From Tsukamurella sp. TY48 (GTDB lineage: Bacteria > Actinomycetota > Actinomycetes > Mycobacteriales > Mycobacteriaceae): 64,000 bases of DNA. The translations under genes were made by a program, and so were the position numbers. Shown piece after piece: positions 25,500-35,401 of this stretch; the stretch's first letter is position 1; every line of letters begins with the position of its first letter. The notes under the pieces were generated by a model, which saw only the letters and a list, made by a program, of their open reading frames with translations, did no database searches and was not told the DNA's origin. The stretch is from NCBI RefSeq assembly GCF_019656655.1, contig NZ_BPMV01000002.1:620001-684000 (forward strand), read 5' to 3'.

Positions 25500-26296
25500 T
25501 AGACCGCCACCGGCGCCTTGATGGCGGGGTGGTGCTGGTAGTCGTGGACGGTGATGTCCTCGTAGGTGTAGTCGAAGATCGAATCGCGCGGCGCGAGTTC
25601 GAGCCGCGGGTACGGGTACGGGTCGCGGCGCAGTTGCTCGGTGACCTGCTCGACGTGGTTGTCGTAGATGTGGCAGTCGCCGCCGGTCCAGATGAACTCG
25701 CCCGGTTCGAGGCCGACCTGTGCGGCCACCATGTGGGTGAGCAGGGCGTAGCTGGCGATGTTGAAGGGCACGCCGAGGAACAGGTCGGCGCTGCGCTGGT
25801 ACAGCTGGCAGCTCAGTTTGCCGTCGGCCGCGTAGAACTGGAAGAAGGCGTGGCACGGCGGCAGGGCCATGTTCTCGATCTCGCTCACGTTCCAGGCGGA
25901 GACGATGTTGCGCCGGCTGGACGGATCGGTGCGCAGCAGTTCGATGGCCTTGCTGATCTGGTCGATGTGCTCGCCGTTGGGGGTGGGCCAGCTGCGCCAC
26001 TGCACGCCGTAGACGGGGCCGAGCTCGCCGTCCGCATCTGCCCACTCGTCCCAGATGGTGACGCCGTTGTCCTGCAACCACTTCACGTTCGAATCGCCGC
26101 GCAGGAACCACAGCAGCTCGTAGGCGATGGACTTCAGGTGCACGCGCTTGGTGGTGATCAGCGGGAAGCCCTGGGACAGGTCGTAGCGGAGCTGGCGCCC
26201 GAACACGCTGCGCGTGCCCGTACCGGTGCGGTCGGGGCGGTGCGTGCCGTTCTCCAGCACGTCGCGGAGCAGGTCTTCGTAGGGCGTCGCGATCAC
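25499..26296 (-). CDS. thyA: Thymidylate synthase
   Basis: This 265-residue enzyme methylates dUMP to dTMP, producing dihydrofolate. The catalytic Cys is in [13 protein letters not shown] near residue 147. [13 protein letters not shown] (near 124) holds the phosphate-binding Arg pair and [20 protein letters not shown] is the conserved folate-side segment. The length matches the bacterial enzyme exactly. The GTG start at 26296 has TAGACT 6 bases upstream (leaderless). It is the first gene of thyA-dfrA. Confidence 0.96.
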   Translation of the reverse strand: MIATPYEDLLRDVLENGTHRPDRTGTGTRSVFGRQLRYDLSQGFPLITTKRVHLKSIAYELLWFLRGDSNVKWLQDNGVTIWDEWADADGELGPVYGVQWRSWPTPNGEHIDQISKAIELLRTDPSSRRNIVSAWNVSEIENMALPPCHAFFQFYAADGKLSCQLYQRSADLFLGVPFNIASYALLTHMVAAQVGLEPGEFIWTGGDCHIYDNHVEQVTEQLRRDPYPYPRLELAPRDSIFDYTYEDITVHDYQHHPAIKAPVAV

Positions 26297-26308
26297 GCCC
26301 CCAGTCTA
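26297..26308 (-). promoter_or_regulatory. Leaderless promoter of thyA
   Basis: TAGACT (26303-26308) lies 6 bases before the GTG. It overlaps the stop region of the upstream DinB-type gene. Confidence 0.55.
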
Positions 26309-26845
26309 GGCGGGACCGCTGACAGGCTCACGAACGGCGCGCAGCAGGCGCAACTGGCCGATCTCGGCCACGTTCTTCATCAGCTCGGCGTTCACCCAGG
26401 CGAGCTGGTTCGCCACCGTCAGTCCGGCGTCCTGCGGCCACGGGAACGCGGACGGCTCGTCGAGCCGGGCTTCGGTCAGCCCGCCGAGCACCGTCAGCCA
26501 TTCGTCGCGGAACCCGCGCAGCGAGGCCACGGCACCGTCGGGCCCGGGCCACCGGACGTCATCCCGCGATCGCGGCGGGGCGCCGCTGAGGTGGTCGACG
26601 GTGACGCTCATCCACGAGCCGAGGTGCCAGGCCACCCACGCGACGGTGGGGATGGGGATCGGGTCGGGTTCGGTGTCGGCCCAGTCCGGCGTCCAGGTGC
26701 CCGCGGAATCGCGGTGCATCGTCCAGCACTGCGGAGCCGGCTCCCAGAGGAAGTCCTCGGGCACCAGCTCGGCGAGGTGCACCTCGGCGAGCGACCAGGT
26801 GAAATCGAACTGCCACCGCAGGAGATCGAGCCGCGAATCGGACAT
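26306..26845 (-). CDS. DinB-superfamily (DinB_2) protein
   Basis: This 179-residue predicted four-helix bundle begins MSDSRLDLLRWQFDFTWSLA and contains VAWHLGSWMSVTVDHL near residue 70. The His of AWHL is the typical first metal ligand of DinB-like proteins. Members include thiol-dependent enzymes and stress proteins; the exact reaction here is unknown. The ATG at 26845 is chosen because TACCAT lies 6 bases upstream; a longer ATG (26872) is upstream of that hexamer. It lies 9 bp ahead of thyA. Confidence 0.78.
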   Translation of the reverse strand: MSDSRLDLLRWQFDFTWSLAEVHLAELVPEDFLWEPAPQCWTMHRDSAGTWTPDWADTEPDPIPIPTVAWVAWHLGSWMSVTVDHLSGAPPRSRDDVRWPGPDGAVASLRGFRDEWLTVLGGLTEARLDEPSAFPWPQDAGLTVANQLAWVNAELMKNVAEIGQLRLLRAVREPVSGPA

Positions 26846-26857
26846 GCCGGGATGGTA
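26846..26857 (-). promoter_or_regulatory. Leaderless promoter of the DinB-type gene
   Basis: TACCAT (26852-26857) lies 6 bases before the ATG at 26845. Confidence 0.5.
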
Positions 26858-26896
26858 GACCGGCTCGATCACGGATCGGCGCAGCGGTGCCGATCT

Positions 26897-27348
26897 TCAG
26901 GCCATGAGCTGGGCGGCCACCGTGGCGCCCAGGTTCCAACATTCTTCGAGCTGCGCCTTGGTCGGCTTCCCCGACACCACGACGTGCGGCGATGCCTGCA
27001 CCCAGCCCAAACCGGCGGTGATGGACTCCACCGCGCGGGAGGCACCCTCGGTGCCGTCGTTGCCGTGCAGGTACAGGCCGTAGGGCCGGCCCTGCGTGGA
27101 GTCCAGGCACGGGTAGTAGATCGTGTCGAAGGCGTGCTTGAGGGCCCCCGAGATGTAGCCGAGGTTCGCGGGCGAGCCGAGCACGAAGCCGTCGGCCGCG
27201 AGGACGTCGGGGGCGGTCACCGACAGCGCTGCGCGGCGCACCACCTCCACACCCTCGATCTCGGGGTCGGTGGCCCCGGCGAGCACCGCCTCGAACATCT
27301 CCTGGCAGTGCGGAGACGGCGTGTGGTGGATCACCAGGAGCACGGCCA

Positions 27349-27349
<1 letters not shown>
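26897..27349 (-). CDS. Flavodoxin-family protein
   Basis: This 150-residue flavodoxin/NADPH-FMN reductase-like protein has the N-terminus MAVLLVIHHTPSPHCQEMFE, which is beta1 plus the phosphate loop region (HTPSPHCQ in place of the common SxTGxT). DGFVLGSPANLGYISGALKH near residue 53 is the second FMN loop. It would bind FMN and shuttle electrons or reduce quinones; the substrate is unknown. Its ATG overlaps the stop of the upstream membrane protein gene by one base (TGATG), placing it in the dapB operon. Confidence 0.82.
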
Positions 27350-28960
<1,611 letters not shown>

Positions 28961-28966
28961 TCGTCC

Positions 28967-28979
28967 TAATGTTGCGACC
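28967..28979 (+). promoter_or_regulatory. Leaderless promoter of the CorA-like gene
   Basis: TAATGT (28967-28972) lies 7 bases before the ATG at 28980. Confidence 0.55.
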
Positions 28980-29954
28980 ATGAAGTCCACCATCCGCACC
29001 TGGCAGCCCGGGTCGTCGTCGCACTTCGACGTCGAGGAGAACTCCGACCCCGCGGTGATCGCGGAGGCGCTGTCCGATCAGTCCGGTCTCGCGTGGGTGG
29101 ACGTGCTCGACCCGACGGACGAGTCCTTCGCACCGATCGCGGAGGCGTTGAACCTGGATCCGCTCGCTGTCGAGGACGCGCTCACGGTGCACGAGCGGCC
29201 GAAGTCGCTGCGCTACGACAACGCGCTGTTCGTGACGGCGTACACGGTTACCGAGGACGGCACCACCAGCCGGATCTCACTGTTCCTGTTCAAATGCGGC
29301 CTGCTCACGGTCCGGCTCGGCGCGGGGTTCGACGTCGCGGGGGCGGCTCACTCGATCGCCGAGAACGAGGTGCTGCTCAAACACGGGCCCTACGCGCTGG
29401 AACTGCTGCTGCTCGATTCGATCGTGGACGGGTACACGGTGCGGGTCACCGCGATCGACGAGCAGGTCGACGAGCTGGAGTCGGCGCTGTTCGACGACGG
29501 CCACGGCGGCGACGAGGTGGCGCAGGAGACCTTCACGCTGCACAAACAGGTCGGACAATTGCGCCGGATCGTGCAGCCGATGCGCGAGGTCTCGGGCGCG
29601 TTGCTGCGCCGGGTGTCCGCCGATCCGGACAAGCGCGAGCTGCTCCCCTACGCCGAGGACGTCCACGACCACACCATGCGCGCGGCCGACTGGACCGAGA
29701 CCCTGCGCGACAACGTCGAATCCGTGCGGTCGACGAATCTGGCCCTGGTCGACAATCAGCTCAACACGGTGATGAAGAAGCTCACCAGCTGGGCGGCGAT
29801 CATCGCCGTGCCCACCGCCGTGACCGGCTACTTCGGCCAGAACGTCCCGTATCCCGGTTCGGAGCAGGAGTGGGGCTGGGTGCTCAGCACGCTGACGATG
29901 ATCATCCTGGCGGGCGGCCTGTACTGGATGTTCAAGCGCCGCAATTGGATCTAG
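28980..29954 (+). CDS. CorA-family divalent cation transporter, GQN variant
   Basis: This 324-residue protein has a large cytoplasmic N-terminal domain (1-260, ending in a long helix with DNQLNTVMKKLTSW) and two C-terminal helices (about 263-283 and 296-315). The signature loop between them reads YFGQNVPYPG, where classical Mg2+ channels have Y/F-GMN. GxN variants occur in ZntB-like and some actinobacterial CorA proteins, so the ion may not be Mg2+. The C-terminus ends in basic FKRRNWI, as usual for CorA. It ends in a 4-bp tail-to-tail overlap with the TPR gene. Confidence 0.88.
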   Translation: MKSTIRTWQPGSSSHFDVEENSDPAVIAEALSDQSGLAWVDVLDPTDESFAPIAEALNLDPLAVEDALTVHERPKSLRYDNALFVTAYTVTEDGTTSRISLFLFKCGLLTVRLGAGFDVAGAAHSIAENEVLLKHGPYALELLLLDSIVDGYTVRVTAIDEQVDELESALFDDGHGGDEVAQETFTLHKQVGQLRRIVQPMREVSGALLRRVSADPDKRELLPYAEDVHDHTMRAADWTETLRDNVESVRSTNLALVDNQLNTVMKKLTSWAAIIAVPTAVTGYFGQNVPYPGSEQEWGWVLSTLTMIILAGGLYWMFKRRNWI

Positions 29955-31063
29955 CCGCGGTCGGGATGTCGACGCCGGAGGGCGGCGCGGGTCGCGTACT
30001 CGACGACGCGATGGACCAGTAGGAGCGGGAAGAGCCCCGCACCGAGTCCGGTCACGATCATCGACAGCGGTATCACCGTGAGAGTCGCGAGCGCGAACAG
30101 CGCCAGCGAGGCGCCGATCGTCGCGACCGGTCCCGAGCCCCTCGCGACGCGCGCGAGCACCGGGCGACGACGCGACGGGATTCGTCGGAGGTTGAAGGCC
30201 GCCCAGCCACCCCACAGCGCCGTCACGACCACCATGCCGATCAGCGGGATGATCGCCGACGACAGCGGGCCGCCGGTGGGGCGGGAGACGAGCACCGACG
30301 AGATGATCGCCACGATCATCGGCAGCGCGATGAACCAGCCGGTCCGCGCCAACGTGTTGTAGGCCACGACCTCGAGGTTGTAGCGGGCCACGCGATCGAG
30401 CGGATCGAGGGCGGCCGCACGCGCGTAGGTGTCGATCTCCGCGGCGTGCTTGCCCGGCCGGAATCGCTTCATCACCAGGCCACGGTTGTTGAGGGCGGCG
30501 GCGTTGTTCGGGTCGAGGCGCAGGGCCTCCTCGGTTGCTCGCCGTGCGGTGTCGCGGTCGCCGAGCCGGTGCGCCGCGAGCCCCAGGGTCACGTGATTCT
30601 CGGGTTCCTGCGGTTCGAGTTCCACCGCGGTCCTCGCCGCCATGTAGGCCTCGTTGACCAGGCGGGGATTCTGCGTCGCGAGGGCGAGTGCCGCCAGGGT
30701 GAGGTGGCTGCCCCAGATGTGCGGATGCGCCTTCACGAGTGCCCGGGCCCTGGTCAGCGCCTCCTGGTGGCGGCCCGCGTCGCTGTAGGCCCCGGCCAGG
30801 CACACCGCCGCGATGTAGTGATCGGGCGCGGCGCCGAGGGCGCGCGCGAAGGAGTCGATGGCGGCGGACTCGTCCCCGAGTCCGGCCTGCGCCTTGCCGA
30901 GGGCCACCAGCGCGTCGGGATCGGTGGGGTGCGCCGCGAGGAAGGCCCCGGCGAGCGCGGCGGCCGTGGCGAACTGCCGAGCCTCCAGGAGCAGGCCGAG
31001 TTTCTCCAGGGTGCGCGCGTCCTCGCCGATCGCATCGCCCAGCTGGTCGCGCTGGCCGGTCAC
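29951..31063 (-). CDS. TPR protein with C-terminal membrane domain
   Basis: This 370-residue protein has an N-terminal two thirds of tetratricopeptide repeats; consensus units include DPDALVALGKAQAGLGDESA, EPENHVTLGLAAHRLGDRDT and DPNNAAALNNRGLVMKRF. From about residue 240 three to four membrane helices follow, then a basic tail. The GTG at 31063 overlaps the stop of the AAA+ gene by 4 bases. The pair therefore looks like one system, with the TPR protein as membrane adaptor for the ATPase. The target is unknown. Confidence 0.8.
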   Translation of the reverse strand: MTGQRDQLGDAIGEDARTLEKLGLLLEARQFATAAALAGAFLAAHPTDPDALVALGKAQAGLGDESAAIDSFARALGAAPDHYIAAVCLAGAYSDAGRHQEALTRARALVKAHPHIWGSHLTLAALALATQNPRLVNEAYMAARTAVELEPQEPENHVTLGLAAHRLGDRDTARRATEEALRLDPNNAAALNNRGLVMKRFRPGKHAAEIDTYARAAALDPLDRVARYNLEVVAYNTLARTGWFIALPMIVAIISSVLVSRPTGGPLSSAIIPLIGMVVVTALWGGWAAFNLRRIPSRRRPVLARVARGSGPVATIGASLALFALATLTVIPLSMIVTGLGAGLFPLLLVHRVVEYATRAALRRRHPDRG

Positions 31064-32331
31064 CTGCGTCCCCGCGTGCGCAGGTACCGGACCAGATCGT
31101 CGTAGGCGCCGGATTCGTTGGAGAAGGTGGCCACGTTCTCGGCGGCCGAGAACCACTCCTCGCACGACGATCGGATCTGGCTCGCCGCCGTCAGCAGATC
31201 GGCGGTGGTGATCATCCGCGGCGTGCCGGTACGCACGGAGTCGAGAAGCGCGATCTCGGAAGCGCTCTCGCAGATGTGCGCGATGTCGGCTCCCGAGTAT
31301 CCGTCCGTCCTGCGCACCAGCGCGGCAACGTCGATCCGTTCGATCGGACGCTCACGGAGGTGGTACTCGATGATCGCGGCGCGGGCGGGCGCGTCCGGCG
31401 GCGTCACCAGCACCATCCGGTCGAGCCGTCCGGGCCGGCGCAGTGCCAGGTCCACATCCCACGGCGTGTTGGTGGCGGCGAGCACGAAGACCCCCTCGTT
31501 CTCCGTGGCCGAATCGACCCCGTCCAGCTCGATGAGCAATTGGTTGATCACGGTACGCATCACGGTGGACTGGTGCCGGGATCGCTTGCCGCCGATCGCA
31601 TCGAGCTCGTCGAACATGATCACGCAGGGCGCCTGCCGCCGCGCGGTCGCGAAGATCTCGTGCAGGTTCTTCTCGGAGTTGCCCAGGAATTGATCGAGGA
31701 TGTCGCTCACGGTGACGGAGAGGAATCCGGCGCCCAGCTCACCGGCCACCGCCCGGGCGAGGAAGGTCTTACCGCAACCGGGCGGCCCGTACAGGAGCAT
31801 GCCGCCGCGCAGCGACTTGCCGTACAGGCGGCGCAGTTCCGGGTTCCGCATCGGAGCGAGGAAGGCCGCCTCGAGCCGCTGCTTGACGTCGTGCATCCCG
31901 CCGACGTCGGCGAGGCGCAGCCCCTCGGGACCGTCCACCTGCCACAGCCCCGCCGCTCCCGCCTCGACGGCGGGCACCGCGATCATCTCCTCCGGGTCCT
32001 CGAACCGGGGCGGAATCACGTCGCGCACTTCGTCCTCCGCCGCCGCCCAGTCGAATCCGGGCTCAGGATCGGGCTCGTGCTCGGGCCGCGTGCCGGGCTC
32101 CTCCGCGGGCGCGGCGGGCGCCGGGCCACCGCCCATGGCGCGGGCCAGCAGCGCCCGGGCCGGGGCGTCCGACGGTGCGCGGCTCAGCGCGAGTGCCGCC
32201 TCGGCGACCGCTTCGTCCGCACGCCCGGCGTCCAGCAGCAGTTCGGCGTAGTGCACGCGCAGCGCCACATCGTCGGGCGCCGCGGCGACGGCGGCACGGA
32301 GGCTGGCGAGCAGGGGCGATTCCTCGGTCAC
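31060..32331 (-). CDS. AAA+ ATPase with N-terminal TPR (Cdc48/FtsH-like core)
   Basis: This 423-residue protein begins with a single TPR-like helix pair (residues 8-65: ALRVHYAELLLDAGRADEAV). A Pro/Glu-rich linker follows, then one AAA module. Walker A LYGPPGCGKTFLARAV lies near 185, Walker B IMFDELDAIGGKRSRHQST near 245, the sensor AATNTPWDVDLALRRPGRLD near 287 with both arginine-finger Args, and sensor 2 YSGADIAHICESA near 350. No protease domain is present. It probably remodels proteins with the coupled TPR membrane protein. The GTG start at 32331 is leaderless (TAGGAT). Confidence 0.87.
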   Translation of the reverse strand: MTEESPLLASLRAAVAAAPDDVALRVHYAELLLDAGRADEAVAEAALALSRAPSDAPARALLARAMGGGPAPAAPAEEPGTRPEHEPDPEPGFDWAAAEDEVRDVIPPRFEDPEEMIAVPAVEAGAAGLWQVDGPEGLRLADVGGMHDVKQRLEAAFLAPMRNPELRRLYGKSLRGGMLLYGPPGCGKTFLARAVAGELGAGFLSVTVSDILDQFLGNSEKNLHEIFATARRQAPCVIMFDELDAIGGKRSRHQSTVMRTVINQLLIELDGVDSATENEGVFVLAATNTPWDVDLALRRPGRLDRMVLVTPPDAPARAAIIEYHLRERPIERIDVAALVRRTDGYSGADIAHICESASEIALLDSVRTGTPRMITTADLLTAASQIRSSCEEWFSAAENVATFSNESGAYDDLVRYLRTRGRR

Positions 32332-32343
32332 GCCCGAATCCTA
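32332..32343 (-). promoter_or_regulatory. Leaderless promoter of the AAA+ gene
   Basis: TAGGAT (32338-32343) lies 6 bases before the GTG at 32331, separating this pair from the MMPL operon upstream. Confidence 0.55.
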
Positions 32344-32381
32344 TCGTGCACGATCCTCTACGACGGATTCGATGACTCGGA

Positions 32382-34574
32382 TCACAGCCGGGCGGGGTCG
32401 TCGTCCAGCGGAGACCTGACCGGCGTGTGATCAGCGGTGCCGGGAAGCTGGAATCCGGGCCACCAGTTGGCGGTGCCGGCGATCTTCATGAAGGCGGGCA
32501 CCAGCACCATCCGCACGAGGGTCGCGTCGAGGATCACGGCGAGCGCGAGTCCCACGCCCAACATCTTCATGAACGACACCTGCGAGGTACCGATCGCCGC
32601 GAAGACCACCGCCATGAGCAGGGCCGCCGCGGTGACCACCCGGGCGGTGCTCGCGATACCGCGGGCCACGGCCTCGTCGTTCGCCGCCCGGTCCTGCACC
32701 CCCATGCCGTCCCACTCCTCCTTGATCCGGGACAGCAGGAAGACCTCGTAGTCCATCGAGAGGCCGAAGGCGATGCAGAACATCAGCACCGGCATATCGG
32801 CGATGAGGTGCCCGGTCACGGTGGTGCCGAGGCCACCGAGGTTGCCCCACTGGAAGATCCACACCATCGCCCCGAAGGTCGCCGACAGTGAGAGCACGTT
32901 CATCACGAGCGCCTTGATCGGGAGCAGCACACTGCCGGTGAGCAGGAACAGCAGCAGGAAGGTGGTGACCGCGATCGCCAGCAGCACCTTCGGGACGGCG
33001 CCGAGGATCGAGTCGACCGCGTCCCGATCGGCCTGTGCCGCACCGGCGAACAGCACGTCTCCGGGCGGCTGGACGGCGCGCAGGGCGTCCAGTTGGGCCC
33101 GGCCGGCCTCCGACATCGGGTCGCGGTCGCTGGCCACCGTGAGCAGCAGCTTCGTCCCGGCCCGCGCGGTCGGATCGCCGTCGGCCACGCGCACACCGCG
33201 CTGCCAGGTGCCGTCGGGTCCGAGGACCGCTCCGGTGCCGTCGACCAGGGACAGCTCGCGGGCGTAGCCCTCGCTGCCCGACGGTGCGCCGTCGGGCAGC
33301 AGGATCAGCACATCGGCGGTGGGATTCGGGGTGAAGGAGCTCCGGAGTTCGTCGCCGACCCGGTGCGAGGAGGCCTCGCGCGGCAACACCCGGTCGTCGG
33401 GATAGCCGAGCTTCGCGGACAGGAACGGGGCGCCGAGCACGAGCAGCAGTGCGACGACACCGATCCCCAGCGGCAGGGCGCGGCGCTGCACGCCCCGGAC
33501 GATGCCGTACCAGCGGGATTCTTCGGCGGGGCGGGGCCCGCGGCCCACCCGCCCCTTGTCGATCCGGTTCCCGAGCACGGTGAGCACGGCCGGCGTGATG
33601 ATGAGCGTGGCGAGGGCGGTGAAGCCGACGACCACGAGTCCGGCGTACGCGAAGGACCGGAGGAAGTACATCGGGAACAGCACCATCGCGGCCAGGCTCA
33701 GCCCGACGGTGACGGCGGAGAAGACCACCGTGCGGCCCGCCGTGGTCATGGCAACGACGAGCGATTCGTCGCGGTCACCGCGCGCGGCCACCTCCTCGCG
33801 GTACCGGCTGACCACGAGCAGCGTGTAGTCGATGGCCAGTGCGAGGCTCATCGCGGTGATCAGGTTGAGGGCGAACACGGAGACGTCGGTGACTTCGGCG
33901 ACGAGCCGCAGGAGACCGGAGGTGGCGATGATGGCGGCCACTCCGAGCACCACCGGGACCGCGGCGGCGACCAGTCCCCCGAACGCCCAGACCAGCACCA
34001 GGAAGGTGAGCGGGAGCGCCACGAGCTCGGCGCGCAGGAGGTCGCGGCCCGACTGCTCGTTGATCTGCTGGTAGGTGATGGTCTCGCCGCCCACATCGAG
34101 CCGGATCCCGGTGGGTGGCGGCGGCAGGGCGTCGACCAGTGCCTGCGCGTTCTTCGGGGCCTCACCGCTGCCGCCGGACACCGCCGCGACGATGAGCCCG
34201 GTGCGGCCGTCCGCCGAGGTCAGGCGTGCCTGTGCGGCCGGTCCCGACCAGGCGGAGGACACCCGCTGCACGGTCCGGTCGGCCTGGAGCCGTTCGCTGA
34301 CCCGGGCGGCGTAGTCGGCGCCGACCGCCGGATCGGCGCCCTCGGGCGCGGTCAGCGCGAGCACCAGCGAGGATCCGCCGCGCCCGAACTGCTCGTCCAG
34401 GACGGCCTGCGCGCGAGCGGATTCGGCGGCCGGGTCCACGCTGCCGCCGCTCTTGAGGGCGCCGCCCACACCGGCGCCGAGCCAGCCGAGCACGATCAGC
34501 ACCAGGCCGGCCAGGAGGAGCACGGTGCGCGGGCGGCGGATCACCGCCCGGGTGAGCGGTGCGATCAGGTTCAC
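32382..34574 (-). CDS. MMPL-family RND transporter
   Basis: This 730-residue protein has two six-helix halves with large periplasmic loops (about 35-170 and 400-540). The key membrane motif AIDYTLLVVSRYREE near residue 245 and GLSMDYEVFLLSRIKEEWD near 605 carry the Asp-Tyr pairs used for proton relay in MmpL proteins. The size is that of the compact MMPL type rather than the 950-residue mycobacterial MmpL. The GTG at 34574 lies in a GTGA overlap with the acyltransferase stop. Coupling to the hydroxylase and OlsB-like genes suggests it exports their lipid product. Confidence 0.88.
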   Translation of the reverse strand: MNLIAPLTRAVIRRPRTVLLLAGLVLIVLGWLGAGVGGALKSGGSVDPAAESARAQAVLDEQFGRGGSSLVLALTAPEGADPAVGADYAARVSERLQADRTVQRVSSAWSGPAAQARLTSADGRTGLIVAAVSGGSGEAPKNAQALVDALPPPPTGIRLDVGGETITYQQINEQSGRDLLRAELVALPLTFLVLVWAFGGLVAAAVPVVLGVAAIIATSGLLRLVAEVTDVSVFALNLITAMSLALAIDYTLLVVSRYREEVAARGDRDESLVVAMTTAGRTVVFSAVTVGLSLAAMVLFPMYFLRSFAYAGLVVVGFTALATLIITPAVLTVLGNRIDKGRVGRGPRPAEESRWYGIVRGVQRRALPLGIGVVALLLVLGAPFLSAKLGYPDDRVLPREASSHRVGDELRSSFTPNPTADVLILLPDGAPSGSEGYARELSLVDGTGAVLGPDGTWQRGVRVADGDPTARAGTKLLLTVASDRDPMSEAGRAQLDALRAVQPPGDVLFAGAAQADRDAVDSILGAVPKVLLAIAVTTFLLLFLLTGSVLLPIKALVMNVLSLSATFGAMVWIFQWGNLGGLGTTVTGHLIADMPVLMFCIAFGLSMDYEVFLLSRIKEEWDGMGVQDRAANDEAVARGIASTARVVTAAALLMAVVFAAIGTSQVSFMKMLGVGLALAVILDATLVRMVLVPAFMKIAGTANWWPGFQLPGTADHTPVRSPLDDDPARL

Positions 34575-35401
34575 AGTGCGGCCACCAGCGCCCGCACGTC
34601 GTCCATCAGGCCCCGGCTGCGCAGGCGGTCGGCGTCGAAGAGCACCAGGAAATCGGCCATCTCGAAGTCCGGGTCGTACGAGGGGTCGCCGCAGATCAGG
34701 CCGCCGTACCGGATCGCCGTGGGGATGGTGGGCGGCACCAGTTCCTCGACTGTGCCGGCGGGCCGCGGTAAACGCGCCAGGGGGACGCCGTCGACCTCGA
34801 CGGGGCGGCGGGGCACGGCGTACAGCTCGCCGACGGTGCGACTGTCGGTGTCGTCCACGTACCCCTGGGTGGCGCGGATCAGCGCGCCCCGGGGGTGCAC
34901 GCCGTCCTCCATGCGGACCGACATGCAGCCCATCGCGTACTGGAACCCGGAGCGCTCGTAGAACTCCAGCAAGGCGATCCGCAGGAGCACGGAGACCACA
35001 CCGCCGCGGAAGTCGGCCGCGATGGTGGCCCGGCCCCATTCCGCGACGTCGTCGGCGATCGCGGCGAACTGCGGGCTGAGCCGGAACATGGTCTCGGTGA
35101 ACACCTCCCGCTGGTCCCGGGGTGCAGGCAGGATCACCCGGTAGCAGCCGACGATGCGGCCGGTGGGTTCGTGCCGCACCAGCAGTTGCGAGCTGTACGC
35201 GTCGAACCGGTCCACATCGATGGGGCGGCCGAGTCGTTCGCTCATCGTGGCACCGGGCAGCGGTGCGCCGAGCTCGGTGGAGAAGGCGTCGTAGCGCAAC
35301 GCCTGCGCGAGTTCGACGTCCCGGGGATCGTCGGCGACGAAGACCGTGAACGGTGTGGTGGCGGTGGCGCGGAACAGCGGGCTGTCGGTGCGGCTCGTCA
35401 T
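34571..35401 (-). CDS. OlsB-like N-acyltransferase (GNAT, Acetyltransf_5 type)
   Basis: This 276-residue protein is related to L-ornithine N-alpha-acyltransferase (OlsB) and autoinducer-synthase-like acyltransferases. ELAQALRYDAFSTELGA near residue 32 is the N-terminal substrate segment, RIVGCYRVILP near 82 the central strands, and VAEWGRATIAADFRGGVVSV near 120 the acyl-donor loop. YAMGCMSV follows at 155. OlsB enzymes put 3-hydroxyacyl chains from ACP onto ornithine. It is coupled by 4-base overlaps to an amino-acid N-hydroxylase upstream and an MMPL exporter downstream, so the acceptor may be an N-hydroxylated amino acid. Confidence 0.8.
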   Translation of the reverse strand: MTSRTDSPLFRATATTPFTVFVADDPRDVELAQALRYDAFSTELGAPLPGATMSERLGRPIDVDRFDAYSSQLLVRHEPTGRIVGCYRVILPAPRDQREVFTETMFRLSPQFAAIADDVAEWGRATIAADFRGGVVSVLLRIALLEFYERSGFQYAMGCMSVRMEDGVHPRGALIRATQGYVDDTDSRTVGELYAVPRRPVEVDGVPLARLPRPAGTVEELVPPTIPTAIRYGGLICGDPSYDPDFEMADFLVLFDADRLRSRGLMDDVRALVAAL

